A stretch of DNA of 64,000 bases from Aestuariivivens sediminis. Lineage in GTDB: Bacteria; Bacteroidota; Bacteroidia; Flavobacteriales; Flavobacteriaceae. The stretch covers positions 992,001 through 1,056,000 of the forward strand of contig NZ_JAKMCP010000001.1 of assembly GCF_022662105.1 (NCBI RefSeq). The letters run 5' to 3'. This document shows positions 1 to 7,646 of this stretch, one piece after another; the first letter of the stretch is position 1; every line of letters starts with the position of its first letter. The notes beneath the pieces were generated by a model. The model worked only from the letters and a program-made list of their open reading frames with translations, had not been told where the DNA came from and searched no databases. A program made the position numbers and the translations under genes.

Positions 1-1
1 C

Positions 2-361
2 AATACGACAAGTACGCCGCTGCAGGCCCTGACGCTTTTGAATGATCCACAGTTTGTAGAGGCATCACGAGTCCTGTCTGAAAAGGTCCAAAAGGAATTT
101 CCGGATAGTGTCACCCAACAGATCGTATCGGCATTCAGACGATCCACCGGTCTAAAACCCAATACTGCCCAGCTGACCGTGCTTCAAGACCAGTATGAAC
201 AGTCCTTACGGCAATTTGAACGGGAACCGCTGTTGTCGGATTCCATTTTGTCTGTTGGGGAGCGGCCCTTTGACACCGTGTTATCCAAAGAAAAAACAGC
301 AGCCCTGGCCCTGGTAGTCAGTACCATATTCAATTTTGACGAATCCTATATGAAACGCTAA
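2..361 (+). CDS. DUF1553 (PSD1-type) protein, C-terminal end only
   Basis: This is the 3' end of a gene that begins before the window; the frame is open from base 2 with no need for the internal ATG at 38. The first residues read TPLQALTLLNDPQF, which is the conserved C-terminal motif of DUF1553 proteins, the large secreted partners of planctomycete-type cytochrome domains (PSCyt1/PSCyt2/PSD1). The rest is a helical tail ending in NFDESYMKR. It lies 5 bp before a DUF1501 gene, the usual partner, so the two are almost certainly in one operon with the cytochrome gene that follows. The biochemical role of DUF1553 is not firmly established; these clusters are commonly linked to periplasmic sugar or polysaccharide oxidation. 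The N-terminal domains cannot be seen here. Confidence 0.85.
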   Translation, partial: NTTSTPLQALTLLNDPQFVEASRVLSEKVQKEFPDSVTQQIVSAFRRSTGLKPNTAQLTVLQDQYEQSLRQFEREPLLSDSILSVGERPFDTVLSKEKTAALALVVSTIFNFDESYMKR

Positions 362-366
362 ACGCA

Positions 367-1791
367 ATGCATGACCATCACCATCACCACCCCATAAGCC
401 GGAAGGATTTTCTGAGCAAATCGACTTTAGGTCTTGGGGCACTATCTCTGGCTTCTCTGATCCATCCTTTGAGTGCCTTTGGATCTGCCTTGAATGCACC
501 GGTAGGGCCCCATTTTGCGCCGAAGGCGAAACGGATCATTTTTCTAAACATGATAGGCGCCCCTTCGCAGTTGGACTTATTCGATTACAAACCTATTTTA
601 ACAAAAATGCATGGTGTTGAATTACCTGAAAGTGTCATGGGAGATCGCCTGACGGCCACGGCGGAAGCGCAGGCCACAAAGCCTATCGTCAGGCCGCTGT
701 ATGCATTTAAACAACGGGGGAAAAGTGGGATGTGGATGAGTGATCTGATGCCTTATATGGCACAAATTACCGATGAACTCTGTATGATCAATTCCGTATA
801 TACCGAATCCGTTCAGCACGAACCGGCACAAATGTTTACCCATACCGGTTCGGAAATTCCGGGAAGACCCACCATGGGGGCCTGGATCAGTTACGGCCTG
901 GGTTCGGAAAATGAAAATCTCCCCAGTTATATCGCCTTGATGACAAAAGGAAATGAAGGGGGATCTTCACGATTGCTGTCCAGTGGTTTTTTGCCTGCCG
1001 AACATCAGGGGGTTCAGCTTCGAAGCGGTAAAAATCCCGTGTTGTTCTTAAATAATCCCCCGGGCGTTACCGAAGGAATGAGACGCGGCCAACTTGACCA
1101 TCTGCAGCAGTTGCAGGATCAAAGTTACAGCACCTGGGAAGATGCCAGTATCAAGGCCAAAATGTCGCAATATGAAATGGCCTTTCGGATGCAGACCTCC
1201 GTTCCGGAAGTGATGAATATAGAAGGCGAACCTGAACATATTTATGAACTGTACGGTGAAGACAGTAAAAAACCCGGAACCTTTGCCAGTAATTGTCTGC
1301 TGGCAAGACGATTGGTTGAACGCGGGGTGCGATTTGTCCAGTTATATCATGGCGGCTGGGACCATCATAGCAACCTGCCCAAGCAGATTCCAAAAAATTG
1401 CAAGGATGTCGATCAGGGTTCTGCAGCCTTAATCATGGATCTTAAGCAACGTGGTCTTTTGGAGGACACTCTGGTTATCTGGGGCGGGGAGTTTGGAAGA
1501 ACCAGTTTTTCGCAGGGCCAGCTCACCAGGGATAATTTTGGCAGAGACCACCATCCCGACGCCTACACCATGTTATTGGCCGGCGCCGGAGTAAAAAAAG
1601 GACTTACCTATGGTGCTACCGATGCGTTCGGGTATCACATCATAGAAAACAAGGTGCATGTACATGATCTCAATGCCACCATCATGCATCTTATGGGATT
1701 GGATCATGAAAGGCTCACCTATAAATATCAGGGGCGCCGGTTTCGGTTAACCGACGTTCATGGCAATCTTGTAAAAGGTATTTTGAGCTGA
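367..1791 (+). CDS. DUF1501 family protein with Tat-like signal
   Basis: A 474-residue protein of the DUF1501 family, which has an alkaline-phosphatase/sulfatase-like fold. The N-terminus has a natural run of five histidines (HDHHHHHP), then SRKDFL and a hydrophobic stretch, resembling a twin-arginine signal in which one Arg is Lys, so export is likely. Family landmarks are GAPSQLDLFD near residue 58, WGGEFGRT near 375, FGRDHHPDAYT near 395 and the C-terminal DLNATIMHLMGLDHE block. The length is normal. It starts 5 bp after the DUF1553 gene and its TGA stop overlaps the next ATG by one base (TGATG), so translation is probably coupled. Function is inferred only from the family and its constant neighbours; no substrate is known to me. 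Confidence 0.9.
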   Translation: MHDHHHHHPISRKDFLSKSTLGLGALSLASLIHPLSAFGSALNAPVGPHFAPKAKRIIFLNMIGAPSQLDLFDYKPILTKMHGVELPESVMGDRLTATAEAQATKPIVRPLYAFKQRGKSGMWMSDLMPYMAQITDELCMINSVYTESVQHEPAQMFTHTGSEIPGRPTMGAWISYGLGSENENLPSYIALMTKGNEGGSSRLLSSGFLPAEHQGVQLRSGKNPVLFLNNPPGVTEGMRRGQLDHLQQLQDQSYSTWEDASIKAKMSQYEMAFRMQTSVPEVMNIEGEPEHIYELYGEDSKKPGTFASNCLLARRLVERGVRFVQLYHGGWDHHSNLPKQIPKNCKDVDQGSAALIMDLKQRGLLEDTLVIWGGEFGRTSFSQGQLTRDNFGRDHHPDAYTMLLAGAGVKKGLTYGATDAFGYHIIENKVHVHDLNATIMHLMGLDHERLTYKYQGRRFRLTDVHGNLVKGILS

Positions 1792-3200
1792 TGGATTGGA
1801 ATCTTTTTATTGGCCGTTTTCATCCTGTCATGGTCCATTTGCCCATTGGCATATTCATTCTGGGCTATGGTTTTGAAATCCTCTTCCAATCCGGGTATCG
1901 AAACCCCATTAATTCACGAAAAATCATTATCGCCACCTATAGCTTCGGTCTTTTGTCGGGCATTATTGCCGCAGTTACCGGTTGGCAGCTGTCCTTAAGT
2001 GACGCTTACGGTATGGCGCCTTTAAATGACCACAAGTATCTGGGAATAGCCACATTGGTGTTGATGCTTGCGGTTATTATCTACCAGATCAAAGCGCCTG
2101 AAGTTAAGGGACGTTTAAAACTTGGCCTTTCTACGGTTGCTATTGTATTAACCGCGTTAACGGGCCATTTTGGGGGCAATCTCACCCATGGGGCGTCTTA
2201 TTTAGTAGAATATGGTCCTGAATTTCTTAAGGGTGAAGCGGATACAGGAACGCCGGTCCTTACAACGATGAACCCGGATTCTGTCCAAATTTACGGGACT
2301 ATTATTCGCCCCCTTCTCGACCATAACTGTATGGCTTGTCATCATTCCGGAAGTGATAAAGGCGGTTTGATTCTTGAGGATTATCCCAGCCTGTTTAAGA
2401 CGTCCGATCACAACCAACCCATCGCTCCGGGAGACCCCTTTGCCAGTGAAATATTTACCAGAGTAAGTTTACCCGCCAATCATGAAAAGGCCATGCCCCC
2501 GCGCGGAGCAGGTTTTGGATATACCGATATCCAAATCCTGAAGTATTGGATTGAGAACGGGGCAGATAGTTTAACCGTTTTTAATTCGGATACCATGACC
2601 CCCGAACTGATTGCATTAATTAATCGCGACTACGGTTTGGATTACAGTCCAAAACCGTATTATGACCGGATAAGGGTCGACAGACCCGATGACGACCTCC
2701 TGGCGGAACTTCGGCGTTCGGGTTACCGGGTTCATTTCCTCAGCGAGACCAACTTTCTATTGGATGTCGCCTTCATGAACGATTCCATAAGCACGGAGCA
2801 CCTTAAATTGCTCGGTAAGATTTCAGATCATGTAACCATTCTCAAACTGGTGAATTGCCATCTTACGGATGACCTGATACAGGATATGGCTCCGATGACG
2901 CATCTTACACGAATGGATATCAGTAAAAATAAACGGTTATCGGGGGGAGTGGCCTTTCTGGCCAAACACGACCATCTGGAATCCGTTAACTTCAATGAAA
3001 CCGCTTTGTCGAAGGATGCCCTGGAACACCTCCTAACGGGGTTTGAGGATTTAAGGGTTTATGTGCGGCATACCAACATCACTCGGGAAGAACGTGCCGA
3101 CCTGTCACAGGCCTTTCCCGGGGCCGAAATTATTTCAGAATTTACCTTTGAAACCGTTGCGCCAGCTAAATCCGTTTTCAGATCGGAATCGGAGAACTAG
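1791..3200 (+). CDS. Membrane-anchored planctomycete-type c-type cytochrome with DUF2231-like N-terminus
   Basis: A 469-residue protein. Residues 1-130 hold about four membrane segments starting HPVMVHLPIGIFILG, typical of DUF2231-like modules. A single haem-binding motif C180-M-A-C183-H184 follows in a context (RPLLDHNCMACH, KGGL.LEDY, AMPP) that matches the planctomycete cytochrome C domain (PSCyt1). Residues about 330-450 look like degenerate leucine-rich repeats (LKLVNCHLTDD, LTRMDISKNK). It overlaps the DUF1501 stop by one base and is the last gene of the operon. The haem domain would face the periplasm and could pass electrons from substrate oxidation to the membrane; this is inference from architecture. 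The end overlaps the convergent gene at 3197 by 4 bp. Confidence 0.85.
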   Translation: MDWNLFIGRFHPVMVHLPIGIFILGYGFEILFQSGYRNPINSRKIIIATYSFGLLSGIIAAVTGWQLSLSDAYGMAPLNDHKYLGIATLVLMLAVIIYQIKAPEVKGRLKLGLSTVAIVLTALTGHFGGNLTHGASYLVEYGPEFLKGEADTGTPVLTTMNPDSVQIYGTIIRPLLDHNCMACHHSGSDKGGLILEDYPSLFKTSDHNQPIAPGDPFASEIFTRVSLPANHEKAMPPRGAGFGYTDIQILKYWIENGADSLTVFNSDTMTPELIALINRDYGLDYSPKPYYDRIRVDRPDDDLLAELRRSGYRVHFLSETNFLLDVAFMNDSISTEHLKLLGKISDHVTILKLVNCHLTDDLIQDMAPMTHLTRMDISKNKRLSGGVAFLAKHDHLESVNFNETALSKDALEHLLTGFEDLRVYVRHTNITREERADLSQAFPGAEIISEFTFETVAPAKSVFRSESEN

Positions 3201-3778
3201 GGGTTGTCTTGAATCTGTTTTTTAGCCATTATAAAATCAGCCAGGCCCTGTACTGTTGCCTGAATACAGGCGCATGGTGTAGGTCCTCCCTGCTTTTCGC
3301 GATTGCAGGGTTCTTCGACCAATTCGGGCAAATGCTGTCTTACCCATTTCCTTCCTTCGTAAAAGAGTTCCGGATCGTTAGAGGAGGTTTCCACCGATGT
3401 CAGATGCCCGTCCCTTATGCCCAGGTGAAACGTATCGGTCACATGAAGATCGAGCTGAAGCGCTTCCATTAAATCGTCCTTTACGGTAACCGGACACACC
3501 ACCAGGGTATCATTTTTTTGAATGCATTGGTGCCGGTTGAGCACTTCATAATGCCCGCATTCTGCCCATTTTTGATAAAATAGGATTCCCGAACGGGAGG
3601 TCTTGGCCTCCGCTAAGACGGTTCGTAAGGCCTCCGGATCAAACGAATAAAACGCATCAATAAACTGATTGGCTATGACCAAATTTTTATTCTGTTGCAT
3701 GGCCGCTTCCGAATTGGACCCGTTTTTACAGCCTACGAGGAGGGCGAGGAAGAGGACAACGACCGGTATTATTTTCAT
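3197..3778 (-). CDS. Hypothetical lipoprotein
   Basis: A 193-residue protein of no family I recognise. The start was set at the ATG complementary to 3776-3778 because it gives a clean lipoprotein signal (MKIIPVVVLFLALLVGC); longer in-frame readings upstream add low-complexity sequence without a signal. The mature part is a compact alpha/beta region (QFIDAFYSFDPEALRTVL, then strands around DTLVVCPVTVKDD). It ends in a Cys-rich tail with EEPCNRE and PTPCACIQATV. The shape resembles small SnoaL/NTF2-like folds but I cannot confirm that. It is convergent with the cytochrome gene and overlaps its end by 4 bp, with no room for a separate terminator. Confidence 0.65.
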   Translation of the reverse strand: MKIIPVVVLFLALLVGCKNGSNSEAAMQQNKNLVIANQFIDAFYSFDPEALRTVLAEAKTSRSGILFYQKWAECGHYEVLNRHQCIQKNDTLVVCPVTVKDDLMEALQLDLHVTDTFHLGIRDGHLTSVETSSNDPELFYEGRKWVRQHLPELVEEPCNREKQGGPTPCACIQATVQGLADFIMAKKQIQDNP

Positions 3779-4060
3779 AAGGAACAATTTTGGGTGCCCT
3801 GACACCTGTTTCAGGCACGTGAAATAAGGCTTTAAAGTAAACCATTTTGGCGATATGGCGTAAAATAATTGAACCTGTTTTGGCGACGTCTTAACCGGAC
3901 CCGTGTTAGTCTCCTTCAAACGGCACGCGCCTGGACCCTTCCCCGGGCATTGTTGGGCCGGGGCGATTCCATTGGCAAACCTCATATCAGGGCTGAGGAT
4001 TGAGGGGTGAACCCTCTTAAAACACCCTCTGGGAACATCAGTGTTTACAGGGCTTAAGAA

Positions 4061-4230
4061 GGATGCGCAGAAAATTTAATTTCCTGCGTAAAAAAAATAA
4101 TTTCTTAAGCAGAAAATAGAGATTCTTTGCCTAGAAAAAATAATTTCCTAAGCAGAAAAAATAATTTCATGCGCAGAAAATGGAGCACCCCTGCGCAGAG
4201 AAAAAAAATTTCAGCGCAGAAAAATTTTGA
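4061..4230. repeat. Degenerate tandem array, about eight 21-bp units
   Basis: About eight units with a period close to 21 bp, each made of a GC-containing half (TGCGCAG or TAAGCAG) followed by an A-rich half ending in AATAATTTC. Units begin near 4061, 4084, 4105, 4126, 4148, 4169, 4189 and 4213, and differ by point changes and 1-2 bp indels. The array sits in the 674-bp gap between the lipoprotein start at 3778 and the beta-barrel gene at 4453. Just after it a GC-rich stretch CCCCGGGTAGGGG is followed by six T. Nothing else recognisable lies in the gap. The 21-bp period equals two DNA turns, so A-tracts would be in phase and could bend DNA; that role is speculative. Confidence 0.75.
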
Positions 4231-4452
4231 CGCCCCGGGTAGGGGTTTTTTGGGCTAACCTCCAGTTCCCTGAATCCACTTAAAAAGGAGGCATGGGCTT
4301 TCCCTTTTTTACAAGCTCATGATCCATACTTCTCCACAACTATCTTTAGTATTCTTTAGACTTGAAGGACCCTGCCATGCAATCGCCATCGCCATGCATA
4401 ACACATTAAAATCACACGAATACATTTATTATCTTTAGGTTATAAAATAAAG

Positions 4453-5103
4453 ATGGGGCTACACCATACTCAAGTTATGGTCAACACTTTAAAACATATA
4501 TTATTTGTCGTACTCATTTTCTTTATGATCTCCAGAGGGAATACCCAGAATGCAGGAGCCATTGAAATGGGGTTTGGCTTTGGATATAATATGGCCAGGG
4601 TCTCCACCATTGACGGCGACAGGGGTACGTCCTACAGAAGTTCATTTAACGGCGGTGTTTTTGGAGAATACTTTTTTTCAGATCGCTGGGGATTGAAAAT
4701 GAAACTTCTTTATGACCGAAAAGGCTGGTCCGGAATCATCCTGAAGGATGACCATCCGATAAGTCTCGTTTCCGATTACCAACTCAACTACATCACCCTT
4801 CCTGTAACCGCTAACTATCATTTAGGAATGGGCAGGAATTGGTACATAACCCTGGGGACCTATTTTGGGGTATTACTCCATGATAAGGCCGATGGATCGG
4901 CAACGGCTACCAACGAAGCCTTTGAACCACTGGACTTCGGTATCGCCTTAGGCATTGGGTATGCATTTAAAATCCAGGGCAGTACTAAATTTTATCTGGA
5001 ATGGGATGCACAGGATGGGCTAACCGATATCTTCGATAATCCTTCAGAAAAGACCATAAGAAATTCCAGGATGAGTATCAATGTAGGCGTATTGTTTTTA
5101 TAA
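4453..5103 (+). CDS. Outer-membrane beta-barrel protein, PorT/OmpW-like
   Basis: A 216-residue secreted protein. A hydrophobic signal region (HILFVVLIFFMI) is followed by alternating amphipathic strands: MGFGFGYNMARV, GGVFGEYFFSDRWGLKMKLLYDRKGW, YITLPVTANYHLGMG, WYITLGTYFGVLLH, FGIALGIGYAFKI, and a final strand SRMSINVGVLFL ending in an aromatic-hydrophobic residue pair as outer-membrane proteins do. This pattern fits the Bacteroidota small beta-barrel group (PF13568-like, 8 strands). A second ATG at 4477 gives a shorter signal peptide and is equally possible. A weak -7 box TATCTTTA lies at 4430-4437. It appears to be a single-gene transcription unit; substrate or partner is unknown. Confidence 0.75.
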   Translation: MGLHHTQVMVNTLKHILFVVLIFFMISRGNTQNAGAIEMGFGFGYNMARVSTIDGDRGTSYRSSFNGGVFGEYFFSDRWGLKMKLLYDRKGWSGIILKDDHPISLVSDYQLNYITLPVTANYHLGMGRNWYITLGTYFGVLLHDKADGSATATNEAFEPLDFGIALGIGYAFKIQGSTKFYLEWDAQDGLTDIFDNPSEKTIRNSRMSINVGVLFL

Positions 5104-5209
5104 TTTAAAAAAGAAATCGGTTGAAAAGGGAAACCAACTACTCCGCTTGAACCCATTCATAGTGGCACAAATCCTTTTCTGTACCCCCTTTGCTATTTTG
5201 AATCCTCGC

Positions 5210-5569
5210 TTAGGGATTTTTTCTTTTGGTTAATTCCAATCGCATCATCCCAAAAAAATCGTATTCCACGATAAGTTGGTCCTTGGTCAGGGCCTTGATA
5301 TAAACCGCCCCAAATTCATTCAATAGTATGGAATCCCCCTTAATGCGCCAGGCAAAATAATTTATCGTATCTGACTGCGACATTAAATACAGTGAATCCG
5401 GTCCAAACCTGACAAACTCTACATTGTCTTGTTCCGGTAATTCTACGGCCCCGGTTTCCATGTCGGTTGACGAAACAAAATACCAATTTCCCAGCAGGGC
5501 CTTTTTCTTGTGATTTTGCGTACAACCTAAAATGGCGCATGCTAAAAGAATCCCTAATATGTGTTTCAT
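5210..5569 (-). CDS. Small lipocalin-like lipoprotein
   Basis: A 119-residue lipoprotein. The chosen ATG (5567-5569) begins MKHILGILLACAILGC, a good lipobox with Cys16; an upstream in-frame ATG would add 29 residues with no signal. After the signal the sequence runs LLGNWYFVSSTDMETG, the opening of Bacteroidota lipocalin-like proteins (a GNW-type motif), followed by short beta strands (VEFVRFGPDSLYLM, FAWRIKGDSILLN, DQLIVEYDF). The size fits one small barrel. It stands alone on the minus strand. Lipocalin-like proteins of this group have no general known ligand, so only the fold is proposed. Confidence 0.7.
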   Translation of the reverse strand: MKHILGILLACAILGCTQNHKKKALLGNWYFVSSTDMETGAVELPEQDNVEFVRFGPDSLYLMSQSDTINYFAWRIKGDSILLNEFGAVYIKALTKDQLIVEYDFFGMMRLELTKRKNP

Positions 5570-5862
5570 TGTAATGCCGCTGATAAGCTGTTTAATTAAT
5601 ACATCCATCCGGTCGCATTTTCGGGTTCTCAATGCTACTGTATTCTTTTGGGACAACCTTATAGGAATAGCAGGAACTCATGAATATTGGAATAAGACAA
5701 CCGTTGCTATTAATAAAGGTAGTCATTAAATCCATATCGTGATGTAAATATCCTTACAAAGAGAAATAAACCCAAATAACCGCCCATTTATCAAGTTTAA
5801 TAAGTAGATTTGAATACACGGGTCATTGGTTATTATCCCATATTGGGATTAAGCATTAGGTC

Positions 5863-6579
5863 ATGATGATGACATCAAGAAATACATTCATTCTAATTGT
5901 TGGCAGTCTACTCCTGTCCATGATGTCCTGTACATCTGTTTCCTTTAATCAACCCCAACCGGTGGATTCCAAAAACCTGAAGCGCATTCCGAAGAAACTC
6001 CGGGGGACCTGGGTTCAAAAAATGGATACTATAATTATTGGAAAACGATTCTATCAAAAAACGGACTGGCATATTGATACGATATCGAGGGCCGAAATTG
6101 AGGCAGATACCTCCCTGGAAATACGCGGACAACGCATTTATGTAAACCATGAAGACGCCTTAAAAGGATTTGAATTTACGGTGTTGCAGGACTCCTTAAT
6201 TGTGAAAGTTCCGGATAGATTTGAATTCACCTTAGGAGATTCGGCCCAACTTCGAAGGATTTCTAAAAGATATGCCATCATCAACTTAAAAAAGGACAGT
6301 ATTTGGTGGGATGTCCACCTCGTGGAATATAAAAATAATGGCGGGATCATCGTCAGACATCCAAAAAAAGAGGAGTTGCACCTTTTGGAGTCTCTTCTGA
6401 ACCGGACTGACATTGACCTTATAATGGCCAAAAAGGACACCAATAATAAGAACACAGCGGAATCCCATAAATACTGGGATGTGGGGTTGACCTCAAGACA
6501 ACTGATGGATTTTATTAACCAGGGCGGGTTTTCGGGTACCAGCTTAGTTCTCGAACCCCATGAGAAAATTAGTGACTGA
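5863..6579 (+). CDS. Hypothetical lipoprotein
   Basis: A 238-residue protein with a lipoprotein signal (ILIVGSLLLSMMSC, Cys near residue 23). The mature part begins with a proline-rich linker, then LRGTWVQKMDTIIIGKRFYQKTDW, a pattern seen in small lipocalin-like or DUF-type envelope proteins. The C-terminal half is charged and helical. I recognise no family. Three ATG codons in a row (MMM region) at the start leave the exact start uncertain by a few residues. It is separated from the minus-strand transaldolase remnant by 48 bp and has no obvious operon partner. Confidence 0.65.
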   Translation: MMMTSRNTFILIVGSLLLSMMSCTSVSFNQPQPVDSKNLKRIPKKLRGTWVQKMDTIIIGKRFYQKTDWHIDTISRAEIEADTSLEIRGQRIYVNHEDALKGFEFTVLQDSLIVKVPDRFEFTLGDSAQLRRISKRYAIINLKKDSIWWDVHLVEYKNNGGIIVRHPKKEELHLLESLLNRTDIDLIMAKKDTNNKNTAESHKYWDVGLTSRQLMDFINQGGFSGTSLVLEPHEKISD

Positions 6580-6627
6580 TTTAAAAATAAACGGCCCTCC
6601 GCAACGCTTTGTTCAAAAGAAACAAAA

Positions 6628-7029
6628 CTATTGAAAATGGGCGTCAAAATGCTCCAATTCCAACTTTAAGAACACTTGCTGATGGCATCCGCGTGAAGGC
6701 TGGTGTCTTTTTTGATGTGTGAATTTCCATTTATAATCCTCTAAGAACTTAGCTAAACCCATATCGGTTAACGGGTGTTTCAATAATCCCATGATTGAAG
6801 ATAAAGGCCCCATCATCACATCACTGCCTATTTTTGCACCGTCAATCACATGCATAGTGTGACGGATTGAAGCCGACAGGATTTGTGTTTCAAAACCAAA
6901 GTTGTCATAAATTTGTCTTATTTCTGACATGAGGTGAAGTCCCTCCAATGGTTCGCCCTCTCTTATCATACCGTCAAAATCGGTTGCTATGACCTCATTA
7001 CTCAAATCACCATTAACAATATCACTTAT
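6628..7029 (-). pseudogene. Transaldolase (FSA/TalB-like) remnant with internal deletion and lost N-terminus
   Basis: The minus-strand frame carries two blocks typical of the short transaldolase / fructose-6-phosphate-aldolase-like family. The first, from about 7029, reads ISDIVNGDLSNEVIATDFDG, which is an early part of the fold. It joins directly to LEGLHLMSEIRQIYDNFGF, SASIRHTMHVIDGAKIG and GLLKHPLTDMGLAKFLEDYK, which is the C-terminal third. About 70-75 residues that normally lie between, including the Schiff-base lysine, are gone. The first 45 or so residues are missing too, and the frame runs into a TAG inside the upstream HAD gene (7036-7038). After the family end (LEDYK) another 30 unrelated residues follow. 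The best start is TTG at 7005. A catalytically active product is not possible. Confidence 0.8.
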
Positions 7030-7642
7030 CTTTTTCTAATAAATCATGGATTGAGTTGCTATCGGCAATATGATATGTTTTAATTCCCATACTTTGTGCT
7101 GCCTTCAAATTTTCTAAAGAATCATCCACAAATAACGTTTCTTCTGGATTTAAATTACTATCTGTGAGCACATAACCAAAAACTTCTTTATCCGGTTTTC
7201 TAATACCTATTTCAAATGAATAATAGGCCTTTTTAAATAAATTATTAAATGAAAAATTATGGGCCTCATTCACTTCGTCAAGAAATTTCTTTTGGTGTAT
7301 GCTATTGGTATTACTAAGTAGGTAAATATTGTATTTATCACTTAAGCTGGAGAGGATATCTATTCTATCCTTTGGCATGTCCAGAATCATAGCGTTCCAT
7401 GCATTGATAATCTCAGTATTGGAAGGATTTTCATTGGATAAACTTTTAAGTTTTTCAATAAAGTCCATTGCCGACACCTTACCTATTTCCAAATCATAGA
7501 AAATGGAATCGGTATAATGATGCCCTGTATTGTTCACAATGTTTGTTATTCCTATGTTTTCAAACTCCAAAATGGTTTTTGGGACATCAAGGTTCATAAT
7601 CACCCCTCCCAAATCAAAAATGATATTTTTTACAGTATTCAT
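7022..7642 (-). CDS. HAD-superfamily phosphatase (YihX-like)
   Basis: A 206-residue HAD subfamily IA hydrolase. Motif I is IIFDLGGVI with nucleophile Asp10, where the second Asp of DxD is Gly as in YihX-type sugar-phosphate phosphatases. Motif II is LLSNTN, motif III is the Lys in GIRKPD, and motif IV is LFVDDS. The cap is the small helical type between motifs I and II. It begins 4 bp after the MFS permease stop, so the two are co-transcribed, and it probably dephosphorylates the imported compound or a product of it. Given the permease family and the phosphodiesterase upstream, glycerol phosphate or a hexose phosphate is a reasonable substrate, but this is inference. Its end overlaps the transaldolase remnant by 8 bp. 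Confidence 0.85.
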   Translation of the reverse strand: MNTVKNIIFDLGGVIMNLDVPKTILEFENIGITNIVNNTGHHYTDSIFYDLEIGKVSAMDFIEKLKSLSNENPSNTEIINAWNAMILDMPKDRIDILSSLSDKYNIYLLSNTNSIHQKKFLDEVNEAHNFSFNNLFKKAYYSFEIGIRKPDKEVFGYVLTDSNLNPEETLFVDDSLENLKAAQSMGIKTYHIADSNSIHDLLEKDK

Positions 7643-7646
7643 AATT

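Noticed and set aside
4061-4230. The 21-bp units as a CRISPR array
   Set aside because: Units follow each other with no unique spacers and there is no cas gene in the window.
6138-6647. A 169-codon minus-strand frame opposite the lipoprotein at 5863
   Set aside because: Antisense to a gene with a clear lipobox; the composition is rich in Ser and Phe without a motif.
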